DNA from: Williamsia serinedens
GTDB taxonomy: Bacteria > Actinomycetota > Actinomycetes > Mycobacteriales > Mycobacteriaceae
Length of the DNA: 64,000 nt
Assembly (NCBI RefSeq): GCF_024171725.1
Contig: NZ_JAMTCG010000006.1
Span: 248,001 to 312,000, forward strand
Direction: 5' to 3'
Shown: piece by piece, positions 36,611 to 44,359 of the stretch
Layout: the number at the start of each line of letters is the position of its first letter
Position numbering within the stretch: position 1 is the first letter of the stretch
Notes under the pieces: model-generated
The model's input: the letters and a program-made list of their open reading frames with translations, nothing else
What the model was told of the DNA's origin: nothing
The model's database searches: none
Translations under genes and position numbers: made by a program

Positions 36611-37789
36611 ATGACCACCGCCACACGCTCCCATCTGCTGACGACGGCCCGTCCCGCACGCCGAGCCGCGTCCGCGCCGCAGCGGCTGCCCCGCGTGTTC
36701 GGCGATCTCGGTCGACCCGGCCAGATGCTCGAGCACATCACCCCCAATTGGTACGCCTCGGTGATGGGGACCGGCATCGTCGCGAACGCGGCCGCCACCC
36801 TGCCGCTGCAGGTCACCGGCCTGCACACCTTCGCCACCGTGGTGTGGCTCATCGCCTCGACCGCGCTGGTCGCGCTGACCGTCGCCTTCGCCGCGCACTG
36901 GACGCTGCACCGCGGTCACGCCCGCGCCCACGCCGCACACCCGGTGATGTCGCAGTTCTACGGCGCGCCACCCATGGCGATGCTCACCGTCGGGGCCGGG
37001 GCCATCACTCTGGGACCGCCACTCATCGGCTCGAGTGCCGCGGTGTGGATCGACGCGGTCCTGTGGACCGCGGGCACACTCACCGGCCTGGCGACCAGCG
37101 TGTGGATCCCCTTCCGCATGATCACCACCCACGACCACGACTCGGCCATGGCCCTGCCGGCCTGGCTGATGCCGATCGTCCCCCCGATGGTCTCGGCGTC
37201 GACCGGTGCGCTCCTGCTCGACCACGTCCCCGCAGGCCAGCCGCGACTGGCCCTGATCGCGGCCTGCTACGCCATGTTCGGCCTGAGCCTGTTCCTCGGG
37301 ATGATCACCATGACGATGATCTACTCACGGCTCGTCCACGGCGGGATGCCCGCAGTCCAGGCCGCCCCGACCGTGTGGATCACCCTCGGGATGATCGGCC
37401 AGTCGATCACCGCCACCAACCTGCTCGGCACCCACGCGGCAACGGTGTTCGTCGGGAAGCAGGCCATCGTCGCGACCGGACTGCACGTGTTCGGCATCGC
37501 CTACGGATTCGCCATGGGCGGCTTCGGGATCCTGATGTTCGCACTCGCCACCATGCTCACCGTGCACGTAGCACGCCGCGGCCTGAGCTTCTCGCTCACC
37601 TGGTGGAGCTTCACCTTCCCCGTCGGCACCTGCGTCACCGGCGCGACCGCCCTCGGCACCGCAGCCGGCATCTCGGTGATCCACGCGATGGCGGTCGCCC
37701 TGTACGTGGTCCTGCTCGGCGCCTGGGCAACAGTCGCCACCCACACCATCCGCGGGACGATCACAGGACGAGTCTTCCTGCCCGCCTGA
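36611..37789 (+). CDS. TDT-family permease, probable sulfite exporter (SSU1/TehA type)
   Basis: 392 residues with ten predicted helices. ITPNWYASVMGTGIVANAAA near the start is the family N-terminal motif, and MPIVPPMVSASTGALLL lies in the middle. The TDT family contains fungal SSU1 sulfite pumps, TehA channels and Mae1 malate permeases. Adjacency to a sulfite oxidase and LysR gene favours sulfite. ATG at 36611 is preferred over one at 36587. The gap of 63 bases to the oxidase may hold its own promoter. Confidence 0.82.
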   Translation: MTTATRSHLLTTARPARRAASAPQRLPRVFGDLGRPGQMLEHITPNWYASVMGTGIVANAAATLPLQVTGLHTFATVVWLIASTALVALTVAFAAHWTLHRGHARAHAAHPVMSQFYGAPPMAMLTVGAGAITLGPPLIGSSAAVWIDAVLWTAGTLTGLATSVWIPFRMITTHDHDSAMALPAWLMPIVPPMVSASTGALLLDHVPAGQPRLALIAACYAMFGLSLFLGMITMTMIYSRLVHGGMPAVQAAPTVWITLGMIGQSITATNLLGTHAATVFVGKQAIVATGLHVFGIAYGFAMGGFGILMFALATMLTVHVARRGLSFSLTWWSFTFPVGTCVTGATALGTAAGISVIHAMAVALYVVLLGAWATVATHTIRGTITGRVFLPA

Positions 37790-37840
37790 GCGGGCATACT
37801 GACCGGATCCACAGCGACACCCTGTCGAGAGGACACAGCC

Positions 37841-38152
37841 ATGAGCGAGACCCAGCGTCGCCTCCAGCGTGAGCGGCGGACCGTCCCGGTGATGTGGGCG
37901 GCCATCACGATGGCAATGGCCGGGATGGTGACGTCCTGCCTGGCGCTGATGGCCCTGGCGGGCGGCGAGACGGTCTTCTGGGTGGTCATGGCGATCGTCA
38001 CGGTCGGGCTCTTCGGAGGCGCTTACGGGTTCTACCGCTTCGACCGGAAGACCACGGAGGACCCATCGACCCGTCGCGACATCGTCCGCGCGCGCAGGGC
38101 GAAGTATCTCAGCGCGTACGGCCGCGGCAGGAGGGGCAAGGAATCGCGCTAA
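37841..38152 (+). CDS. Small two-helix membrane protein, unknown function
   Basis: 103 residues. Two hydrophobic segments (MWAAITMAMAGMVTSCLALM and VVMAIVTVGLFGGAYGFY) are flanked by strongly basic ends, so both termini are probably cytosolic. I recognise no family. A good GAGAGGA ribosome site lies 8 bases before the ATG. It ends about a dozen bases before the fluoride riboswitch and is co-directional with the TDT gene, so it may belong to either unit. Confidence 0.65.
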   Translation: MSETQRRLQRERRTVPVMWAAITMAMAGMVTSCLALMALAGGETVFWVVMAIVTVGLFGGAYGFYRFDRKTTEDPSTRRDIVRARRAKYLSAYGRGRRGKESR

Positions 38153-38163
38153 GGTGTTCACCA

Positions 38164-38223
38164 CGGCGATGGATCCCGCCGGAGCACATGCTCGACCCGC
38201 CGGACGGCTGATGGTTCCTACCC
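38164..38223 (+). promoter_or_regulatory. Fluoride (crcB) riboswitch
   Basis: The consensus blocks of the crcB RNA motif appear in order: GGCGATGGATCCCGCC (38165-38180), a short GAGC-loop-GCTC stem (38182-38193), and GGCTGATGGTTCCTACC (38206-38222), corresponding to the conserved GCUGAUGRCYUCUAC ending. It sits directly before the first of two crcB genes, the classic location. With only 7-22 bases to the candidate start codons there is no room for an intrinsic terminator, so control is probably at translation initiation. Confidence 0.9.
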
Positions 38224-38229
38224 AGGTCG

Positions 38230-38736
38230 ATGACGGGTGGGCAGATGGTTCGAGATGACCCCGGGCGGTTCGATTCTCTTCCGATCGATCCCGACTCCGA
38301 GGCTCCGCCGGGTCGGCGATTCCACCTGACGGGCGAGGCACTGCTCCTCGTCCTGGTGGGCGGCGCGGTGGGCACAGCTTCGCGCTACGGGGTAGAGCTG
38401 CTTCTCCCGCACAGGGGAGTCGGTTGGCCCACCGGCACCTTCGTGATCAACCTGGTCGGCGCTGCCCTCCTGGGCGCCCTGCTGGAATCCCTCACCCGGC
38501 TGGGTCCCGATTCCGGATGGCGACGACGAGCGCGCGTGCTCGTCGGGACCGGCGGGTGTGGCGCCTTCACCACCTACAGCACACTGGCTCTCGAGACATC
38601 GCTTCTCGCCCGTGACGGTGCGACGGCCACTGCTGCCGGGTATGCGATCGGCAGTGTCATCGGGGGCATCGTCGCCGCCTGGCTCGGCATCGTCCTCGCC
38701 GCCTCCGTGGCCCGACGATCGGAGGCCGGGTCGTGA
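38230..38736 (+). CDS. crcB1: Fluoride channel subunit CrcB/Fluc, copy 1
   Basis: 168 residues with an unusual 40-residue polar N-terminal extension, then four helices. Fluc hallmarks: GGAVGTASRYGVE, FVINLVGAALLGALLE (the Asn-containing pore helix) and GTGGCGAFTTYSTLALE (the Na+-binding break and Phe/Thr-Ser track). Pairs of crcB genes encode subunits of opposite membrane orientation that assemble into a fluoride channel. The start may be ATG 38230 or ATG 38245; the latter leaves a GGGTGGG ribosome site after the riboswitch. It overlaps crcB2 (GTGA). Confidence 0.92.
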   Translation: MTGGQMVRDDPGRFDSLPIDPDSEAPPGRRFHLTGEALLLVLVGGAVGTASRYGVELLLPHRGVGWPTGTFVINLVGAALLGALLESLTRLGPDSGWRRRARVLVGTGGCGAFTTYSTLALETSLLARDGATATAAGYAIGSVIGGIVAAWLGIVLAASVARRSEAGS

Positions 38737-39101
38737 CCGTCGTGCTCACCGTCCTCGCCGGCGCCGTCGGTGCGGTCGCACGCTTCGTCGTCGATGCCGA
38801 GATGAAATCGCGGTGGAAGTCGACCGTGCCGTGGGCGACGATCGGCATCAACGTCAGCGGATCGTTCGTCCTGGGTGTCCTGGCGGGGGTCGCGATGTTC
38901 CACGCCGCGGCACCCGCGTGGCAGACCGTGCTCGGTACCGGTTTCTGCGGCGGCTACACGACATTCAGCACAGCCAGTTTCGAGAGCGTCCGGCTCGTGC
39001 AACAGCGGGAGCATTCCGCTGCCGCGATCAACATCGTCCTGACGCTCGGCGCATCGCTGGTCTCCTGCGCAGCAGGCCTGTTCGCGGCGTCCGCGCTGTG
39101 A
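38733..39101 (+). CDS. crcB2: Fluoride channel subunit CrcB/Fluc, copy 2
   Basis: 122 residues with four helices and the same key motifs: GAVGAVARFVVDAEM, IGINVSGSFVLGVLAG and GTGFCGGYTTFSTASFE. The GTG start overlaps the crcB1 stop, so the two are made together, as expected for a heteromeric Fluc. It passively expels fluoride accumulated as HF. It is controlled by the riboswitch ahead of crcB1 and followed by UspA and a phosphatase. Confidence 0.93.
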   Translation: MTVVLTVLAGAVGAVARFVVDAEMKSRWKSTVPWATIGINVSGSFVLGVLAGVAMFHAAAPAWQTVLGTGFCGGYTTFSTASFESVRLVQQREHSAAAINIVLTLGASLVSCAAGLFAASAL

Positions 39102-39132
39102 GGACCGATTGGGCATCAGGAAGGACCGCACT

Positions 39133-39651
39133 GTGAACGGCAACCCACCTCTCGACATCGAACGCCATCGAACCGTGACGAGCGGAACCGGACACGAGAG
39201 CACCACGACGTCGTTGGTGGTCGGATGGGACCACGAGTCCGCCAGCGGGTCGGCACTCACGTTCGCGATCGACCTCGCCGCCCGGCTCGACGCCCACCTG
39301 CACGTCGTGCACATCGTCGACATCGACGACCTCCCCGTCGACCCTGACTCACCGGATTGGGAGGACGAGGTCCGCCGAGCACTGGACCGACAGGCGCACG
39401 ACGCGATATCCGCACTCGCCGGCGTCACCAGAGGGTGGACCTATCACTGCGCCCACGGCGACCCCGCACGGCTTCTCACGGAAGTCGCACACGACAGCGC
39501 CGCGCTGATGGTCGTCGTGGGATCACCGCACAGTGGCCTGCGCTCCTTCCTGGAGTCGCTCGGGTCTCCGTCGGTCATGCACGACCTGATAGGTCGCCAC
39601 GACCTCCCCACCCTCGTGGTGCCACGCGACACCGACGAGGATGATCGATGA
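39133..39651 (+). CDS. Universal stress protein (UspA family)
   Basis: 172 residues. A single Usp domain: strand LVVGWDHESASGSALTFAID, then a late nucleotide-loop region VVVGSPHSGLRSFLESLGS which departs from the usual GxxGxxGxxxxxxGS ATP motif. ATP binding is thus uncertain. GTG at 39133 is chosen for its GGAAGGA ribosome site 6 bases upstream; the frame is open from 39109. Its stop overlaps the next gene (ATGA). Usp genes are known associates of fluoride riboswitches. Confidence 0.83.
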   Translation: MNGNPPLDIERHRTVTSGTGHESTTTSLVVGWDHESASGSALTFAIDLAARLDAHLHVVHIVDIDDLPVDPDSPDWEDEVRRALDRQAHDAISALAGVTRGWTYHCAHGDPARLLTEVAHDSAALMVVVGSPHSGLRSFLESLGSPSVMHDLIGRHDLPTLVVPRDTDEDDR

Positions 39652-40214
39652 CCCGGCTCATCTTGGTCCGGCACGGACGCACCGTCCTCAACGCCGAGGA
39701 CAGGCTCCGCGGTCTCGCCGACCCCGAACTCGACGATGTCGGTGTGGCACAGGCGCAATCCGCGGCAGAGCTGATCGTCCGCGCGGCCCCCTCCGCCGTG
39801 TGGACGAGTCCGCTGGACCGCGCGGTGCGGACCGGACACATCGTCGCCACGGTGTGTGGCGTCGAGCAGCATTCCGACGCACGGTTGAACGACCGTGACT
39901 ACGGCCGCTGGACCGGTGTGCTGCGTTCGGAGGTCATCGAACGGTTCGGACAGATCGACTCCGCACCGGGGGTCGAGCCGCGGGCAGACGTCCTCGCGCG
40001 GTCATGGCCCGCGGTGGAGGACGCCGCGAGGAGTTCGGACGACGGACCCGTGGTCCTGGTCAGCCACGACGCCGTGTTGCGTCCGATCCTGGAAGCGATT
40101 GCCGGCACAGCGATTCCGGAACCGATAGCGCCTGGGTCCTGCCACATCATCGCAGTCGACGGCGGTCGATGGTCGATCGAGGCGTTCGACTGGGGCAGCC
40201 CTAGCGGCCACTGA
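39648..40214 (+). CDS. Histidine phosphatase (phosphoglycerate-mutase-like) family protein
   Basis: 188 residues. The catalytic RHG motif is LILVRHGRTVLN. The second His is in VVLVSHDAVLRPIL and the acid is near LNDRDYGRWTG. It is a small branch-2 member and more likely a phosphatase than a glycolytic mutase. It is the last gene of the riboswitch-led run crcB1-crcB2-usp-phosphatase. Its stop lies 12 bases from the convergent mutase gene. The substrate is unknown. Confidence 0.85.
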   Translation: MTRLILVRHGRTVLNAEDRLRGLADPELDDVGVAQAQSAAELIVRAAPSAVWTSPLDRAVRTGHIVATVCGVEQHSDARLNDRDYGRWTGVLRSEVIERFGQIDSAPGVEPRADVLARSWPAVEDAARSSDDGPVVLVSHDAVLRPILEAIAGTAIPEPIAPGSCHIIAVDGGRWSIEAFDWGSPSGH

Positions 40215-40226
40215 GAGGGCGACCGC

Positions 40227-40985
40227 TCAGAGGACGACACCACGATCCCCGGCGTGTTCGGCGCCGCCGATGAGCCGACCTCCGCGAACAACAGGCCGCA
40301 TGTCGGCGTCGAAGTCGTACACCAGCGGAACGCCTGTTGCCACACGGCATCGCGAGAGTTCGGTCTGATCGAGCGTGTCGATGGTGACCATCAGCGCACG
40401 CAGCGAATTGCCATGGCCGACGACAACGACAGTCCTGCCCGCCTCGAGGTCGGAGCGCACCTCGTGCTCCCACACACGTCGCGTCCTGACCACGACGTCA
40501 CCGAGGCTCTCGCTGAGAACCCCCAGTGTGGACAGGCGATCGCACGGCCATCGATCACGTGTCAGGCGGGCGAGATCCACCGCAGTCAACGGTGGTGGTG
40601 GCGTGGACAGGGAGTTGCAGAACTCCCCGAACAGCGTGTCCCCGACCTCCGCGTGCACCTGCGACTTCGATCTCCCCGTGAGCGAGCCGTAGTGCCTCTC
40701 GTCGAGATCGCGGCGGTGCTCGATCGTGACACCCCCGCCGACCCGGCCGATCTCGCCCACGACCGACGCCGCGGTCTCCGAGCACCTCGCCAGAGTCGAC
40801 GTGTACACGACCTCGGGGATGATCCCGGCGTCGACCAACGTCCGCCCGAGGTGGCCGGCGTCGACGCGCCCGCGAGCGGAGAGCGACACGTCGAGCCATC
40901 CGGTGAACACCCCAGCCGCATTCGCGACACTCTCGCCGTGTCGCGCCAGCACCAACCGAGCGCGCGAACTCCTCAGGAGAGGCAC
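40227..40985 (-). CDS. gpmA: 2,3-bisphosphoglycerate-dependent phosphoglycerate mutase (accessory copy)
   Basis: 252 residues, the usual dPGM length. Motifs: LVLARHGESVANAAGVFTGW, LDERHYGSLTGRSKSQ and VVVVGHGNSLRALM, including both catalytic His and the Glu/Arg of the DERHYG segment. It interconverts 3- and 2-phosphoglycerate. GTG 40985 is used, overlapping the enolase gene by 13 bases; a shorter TTG/GTG start near RLVLARHG is possible. Coupled with enolase it supplies the two consecutive glycolytic steps around 2-phosphoglycerate. The location beside the crcB run suggests a fluoride-related spare. Confidence 0.87.
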   Translation of the reverse strand: MPLLRSSRARLVLARHGESVANAAGVFTGWLDVSLSARGRVDAGHLGRTLVDAGIIPEVVYTSTLARCSETAASVVGEIGRVGGGVTIEHRRDLDERHYGSLTGRSKSQVHAEVGDTLFGEFCNSLSTPPPPLTAVDLARLTRDRWPCDRLSTLGVLSESLGDVVVRTRRVWEHEVRSDLEAGRTVVVVGHGNSLRALMVTIDTLDQTELSRCRVATGVPLVYDFDADMRPVVRGGRLIGGAEHAGDRGVVL

Positions 40986-42232
40986 CCGTAGCCGAATGAC
41001 GGTTCCGACGCGGCGATCTCGAGCAGGCGGTTGTACTTGGACACACGCTCCCCCCTGGCCGGCGCGCCCGACTTCAGCTGGCCGCATCCGCTCGCCACCG
41101 CCAGGTCGGCGATGAACGCGTCCGGGGTCTCGCCGGACCGGTGACTGATCATGGCCGCGAAGCCGCGGTCTCGGCACACGGCCAACGCAGCTGACGTCTC
41201 GGAGACGGTCCCGATCTGGTTGACCTTGATGAGGGCCGCGTTCGCCACACCCGCGTCGGCTGCGGCAGCGATGGTCTCCGCGTCGGTCACGAAGATGTCG
41301 TCACCGACGATCTGGACCGAGTTCCCCAGGCGCTCGGTGAGCAACTTCCAGCCGTCATCATCGCCCTCCGCGCATCCGTCCTCGATCGACCAGATCGGAA
41401 AGGCGTCGACCAGATCCGCGTAGAGATCGACGAGGTCGGACGAGGACAACCTCTGTCCGGCCACCTCGTAGGTGTCACCGTCGTGGAAGCCGTTCGCCGC
41501 GGGATCGATCGCGATGCACACACCGTCGCGGCCGACCGACAGTCCGGCGGACTCGACGGCTCCCACGAGAAGCCCGCACGCCTCGAGGGGGTCGTCGATC
41601 GCCGGCGCGAAACCGCCCTCGTCCCCGAGACCCGAGGACAGCCCGGCACGGCGAAGTTCGGACCGCAACGCCGCGTACACCTCCGCACCCCACCGCAGCC
41701 CCTCCGAGTAGTCGGTCGCACCCAGAGGGGCGATCATGAACTCCTGGAAGGCCAGTCCGTTGTCGGCGTGGGCGCCGCCGTTCAGGACGTTGAAGTGGGG
41801 GACCGGCAGACAGGGCTGGGTGTCGTCCGGCGAGAGGAACCGGTAGAGCGGGACAGACGCATCACGCGCGAACGCTCTGGCCGCAGCCATCGACACCCCG
41901 ACGATCGCGTTGGCACCGAGACGCGACTTGTTCGGCGTACCGTCCAACCTGCACAGGGCGCGGTCCACCTGCTGCAGGTCCGACCACTCGCGACTGGTCA
42001 GCAGATCGCGGATCTCCGTCTGGACATTTCTCACCGCTGTCGTCACACCGCGGCCTCCGAAACGGTCAAGGTCGCCGTCGCGGACCTCCACGGCCTCTCG
42101 CGACCCGGTCGACGCACCGGCGGGCACACCCGCGACGAATCGTCGCCCCGACCCGTCCGTCACCGACACGCTGACGGTGGGTGCCCCACGAGAATCCAGG
42201 ATCTCGGCTGCGTCGACATGCGTCAGTCTCAC
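40973..42232 (-). CDS. eno: Enolase (accessory, fluoride-island copy)
   Basis: 419 residues with the complete enolase active site: GASTGSREAVE, FNVLNGGAHADNG, QEFMIAP, GDEGGFAP, AIDPAANGF, SIEDGCAE, GDDIFVTD, IKVNQIGT, SHRSGETPD and LKSGAPARGERVSKYN. Substitutions from the housekeeping form (SGAPARGER instead of TGAPCRSER, and a GDDDGW loop) set it apart. Enolase is the classic target of fluoride, and extra enolases occur with fluoride riboswitch genes. The main enolase is expected elsewhere in the genome. It overlaps DUF5313 (ATGA) and gpmA. Confidence 0.92.
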   Translation of the reverse strand: MRLTHVDAAEILDSRGAPTVSVSVTDGSGRRFVAGVPAGASTGSREAVEVRDGDLDRFGGRGVTTAVRNVQTEIRDLLTSREWSDLQQVDRALCRLDGTPNKSRLGANAIVGVSMAAARAFARDASVPLYRFLSPDDTQPCLPVPHFNVLNGGAHADNGLAFQEFMIAPLGATDYSEGLRWGAEVYAALRSELRRAGLSSGLGDEGGFAPAIDDPLEACGLLVGAVESAGLSVGRDGVCIAIDPAANGFHDGDTYEVAGQRLSSSDLVDLYADLVDAFPIWSIEDGCAEGDDDGWKLLTERLGNSVQIVGDDIFVTDAETIAAAADAGVANAALIKVNQIGTVSETSAALAVCRDRGFAAMISHRSGETPDAFIADLAVASGCGQLKSGAPARGERVSKYNRLLEIAASEPSFGYGCLS

Positions 42233-42603
42233 GACACGGTCCGATATTCATGCTCGAAGCTGCGCCGCTCGGCGTCGTGGCGCGACCGCTCGTGCGACGT
42301 CATCAGATCCGACGGGAGTCCGTGCGCCCTCAGCCGCCCCTCTCGTTGCGGCTTCATGTACGCGACGGTGTAGAAGGTGCCGAGGATGGCACCGAGCGCC
42401 AACGTCGCGAGGCGGAGCACCCACGGCCCCGGGAGGAACAACGCCGCGACGAAGAACGGCGAGAACACCAATTCATTCCGCAGTATGTGTCGAACGGCGG
42501 CGTGCGGTCCCGTCAGATCGTTGCGCACCCAGTCGATCTGCTCCGGCGGGAGAGTCCTGCCGACGACGTAACCGAGCCACTGCGCGACGCCGGGCCGGTT
42601 CAT
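42229..42603 (-). CDS. DUF5313 small membrane protein
   Basis: 124 residues. The N-terminal NRPGVAQWLGYVVGRTLPPE, then DWVRNDLTGPHAAVRHILRN, follow the DUF5313 pattern of actinobacteria. Two hydrophobic stretches (FSPFFVAALFLPG and LATLALGAILGTFYTVAYM) and an Arg/His-rich tail follow. Function unknown. Start options are ATG 42603, GTG 42612 (8 bases after GAGGAGG) or GTG 42621; homologues begin M-x-RP, favouring 42603. It leads the minus operon DUF5313-eno-gpmA. Confidence 0.8.
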   Translation of the reverse strand: MNRPGVAQWLGYVVGRTLPPEQIDWVRNDLTGPHAAVRHILRNELVFSPFFVAALFLPGPWVLRLATLALGAILGTFYTVAYMKPQREGRLRAHGLPSDLMTSHERSRHDAERRSFEHEYRTVS

Positions 42604-42770
42604 GGTTCCCACGTCGCTCACCTCCTCCTCGACAACGGATGTGCTGACCTCTCGATGGTGCGCGTCGTGCTCGCCTCAGCGGAAGTGGCAAACCGTTGTG
42701 CACTGACAAGGTGAGGTTGTGGCCCTGTGACACAGACATTCCCCGACCGATCGGAGGTACGCTCCGGCGA

Positions 42771-43622
42771 ATGGGCACATCGCAGCATCCCGCCTATGGG
42801 ATCCGCCGCGCAGTATCCGATTTCGCCTCGGTGATCCTGTGCGACAACCCGGGGATGATGGAACTCGACGGCACCAACACGTGGATACTGCAGGCCCCCG
42901 GGAGCCGGGAATGTGTCGTCGTCGATCCCGGGCCCCGCCGCCATCGCGACCACCTCTCCGCCGTCGCCGACGCCGGAGAAATCGCACTCGTACTGATCAC
43001 ACACCGCCACGGCGACCACACCGACGCCGTGAAGCGGTTCCGGAAGATGACGAAGGCACCGGTGCGCGCACGCACCGCCGAGTTCTGCCGCGGTGCCGCG
43101 CCACTCTCGGACAGGGAGATCATCGAGGTTGCAGGTCTACGGATCACCGTTCTCCTCACACCCGGCCACACGGCCGACTCGACGAGCTTTCTCGTCGAAC
43201 ACATGGCACACGGCGATCCGTCCGTGATCGTCGCCGAGCCACCGAGAGTGCTCGGACGAGCGATGGTCACCGGCGACACCATCCTGGGCGCCGGGACGAC
43301 CGTCCTCGACCCGACGGACGGGACACTGGAGGATTACCTCCATTCCCTGAACCGACTCATCGTGGAGGGCGACGGTTGCGCCCTCCTCCCCGGCCACGGA
43401 CCCGATCACCCTGAGCTGATCCCGATCGCCCGCTACTACAAGAAGCATCGGGAGGACCGTCTCGACGAGATCCGCCGTGCGCTGACCGAGATGGGTACGA
43501 CCCCGGACGCGGCCAAGCCGATGCGGGTCGTGCGCAAGGTCTATCGCGACGTGGACAAGAAGCTCTGGCCTGCGGCCCGCATGTCGGTCAAGGTGCAGCT
43601 GACCTATCTGCGCTCGAACTGA
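42771..43622 (+). CDS. Metallo-beta-lactamase-fold hydrolase (Rv3677c/LACTB2-like)
   Basis: 283 residues. The metal motif is ITHRHGDHTDAV, further ligands are in TPGHTADS and the Asp of TGDTILG, and a late LLPGHGPDH supplies another His. The C-terminal helical domain resembles LACTB2-type nucleases/hydrolases, so it may act on RNA or thioesters rather than beta-lactams. TACGCT (42758-42763) lies 7 bases before the ATG, a leaderless signal. In M. tuberculosis this gene points the other way relative to crp, so the region was rearranged when the island entered or left. Confidence 0.88.
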   Translation: MGTSQHPAYGIRRAVSDFASVILCDNPGMMELDGTNTWILQAPGSRECVVVDPGPRRHRDHLSAVADAGEIALVLITHRHGDHTDAVKRFRKMTKAPVRARTAEFCRGAAPLSDREIIEVAGLRITVLLTPGHTADSTSFLVEHMAHGDPSVIVAEPPRVLGRAMVTGDTILGAGTTVLDPTDGTLEDYLHSLNRLIVEGDGCALLPGHGPDHPELIPIARYYKKHREDRLDEIRRALTEMGTTPDAAKPMRVVRKVYRDVDKKLWPAARMSVKVQLTYLRSN

Positions 43623-43632
43623 TCGACGGTGT

Positions 43633-44106
43633 TCAGTCGGCCGCGACCTCGACGATCAGTTCCACCTCGACGGGTGCGCCGAGGGGCAGTTCGGCGACAC
43701 CGACAGCCGACCGCGCGTGATGGCCGGCGGTCCCGAAGATCTCGCCGATCAGGTCCGATGCGCCGTTGAGCACACCGGGCTGCCCGGTGAACCCGGGCGC
43801 CGACGCGACGAAGCCGACTACCTTGACGACGCGCACGACCGAATCGATGCCGACGAGTCCATGGACCGCGGCGAGTGCGTTCAGCGCGCACAGCCGAGCG
43901 GCCTCGGTCGCCTGCTCGGGACGGATGACGCCCTCGGCGCCGTCGGACACCTTGCCGTGCAGGGTCAGCTCACCGTCGGCCATCGGGAGCTGACCGGAGG
44001 TGTAGACGAGCGACCCCGTCTGCACCGCGGGGTAGTAGACCCCGAGCGGCGCGACGACCTTGGGCAGCTCGATGCCGAGCTCGGACAGCCGCTGCGACCA
44101 GCTCAC
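43633..44106 (-). CDS. RidA/YjgF-family protein (Rv3678c)
   Basis: 157 residues, single RidA domain: YYPAVQTGSLVYTSGQLPMA near the start and VGVAELPLGAPVEVELIVEV at the end. The usual catalytic Arg region of canonical RidA (CRVEV) is replaced here by HARSAVGV, typical of the longer actinobacterial subgroup, so imine deaminase activity is not assured. GTG start at 44106. It follows the 54-residue DUF4177 gene with a 3-base gap, the order Rv3678A-Rv3678c. Confidence 0.9.
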   Translation of the reverse strand: MSWSQRLSELGIELPKVVAPLGVYYPAVQTGSLVYTSGQLPMADGELTLHGKVSDGAEGVIRPEQATEAARLCALNALAAVHGLVGIDSVVRVVKVVGFVASAPGFTGQPGVLNGASDLIGEIFGTAGHHARSAVGVAELPLGAPVEVELIVEVAAD

Positions 44107-44109
44107 CGC

Positions 44110-44274
44110 TCAGCCCTTCGGGCGCTTGAGGTAGGCGACGTGCTGCTCACCGGTCGGGCCGGGAAGAACACTCACCAGTTCCCACCCGTCGGTGCCCCAC
44201 GTGTCGAGGATCTGCTTCGTGGCGTGGGTCAGCAGGGGGACGGTCGCGTACTCCCAGCGGGTGAGCTCACTCAT
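44110..44274 (-). CDS. Small DUF4177 protein (Rv3678A-like)
   Basis: 54 residues, starting MSELTRWEYATVPLL and ending AYLKRPKG. The WEY start and the DGWELVSVLPG core are the DUF4177 signature. It is too short for most gene callers. It lies immediately before RidA on the same strand and corresponds in place to Rv3678A. Function unknown; no membrane helix. Confidence 0.82.
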   Translation of the reverse strand: MSELTRWEYATVPLLTHATKQILDTWGTDGWELVSVLPGPTGEQHVAYLKRPKG

Positions 44275-44359
44275 GGCGCTCACCCTATCCGGCGGGCGTG
44301 CCCCGCATCACCCGCCGATCGGTGATCAGCGCACCTCCCGCGTCGATATCCTCGGGGAC

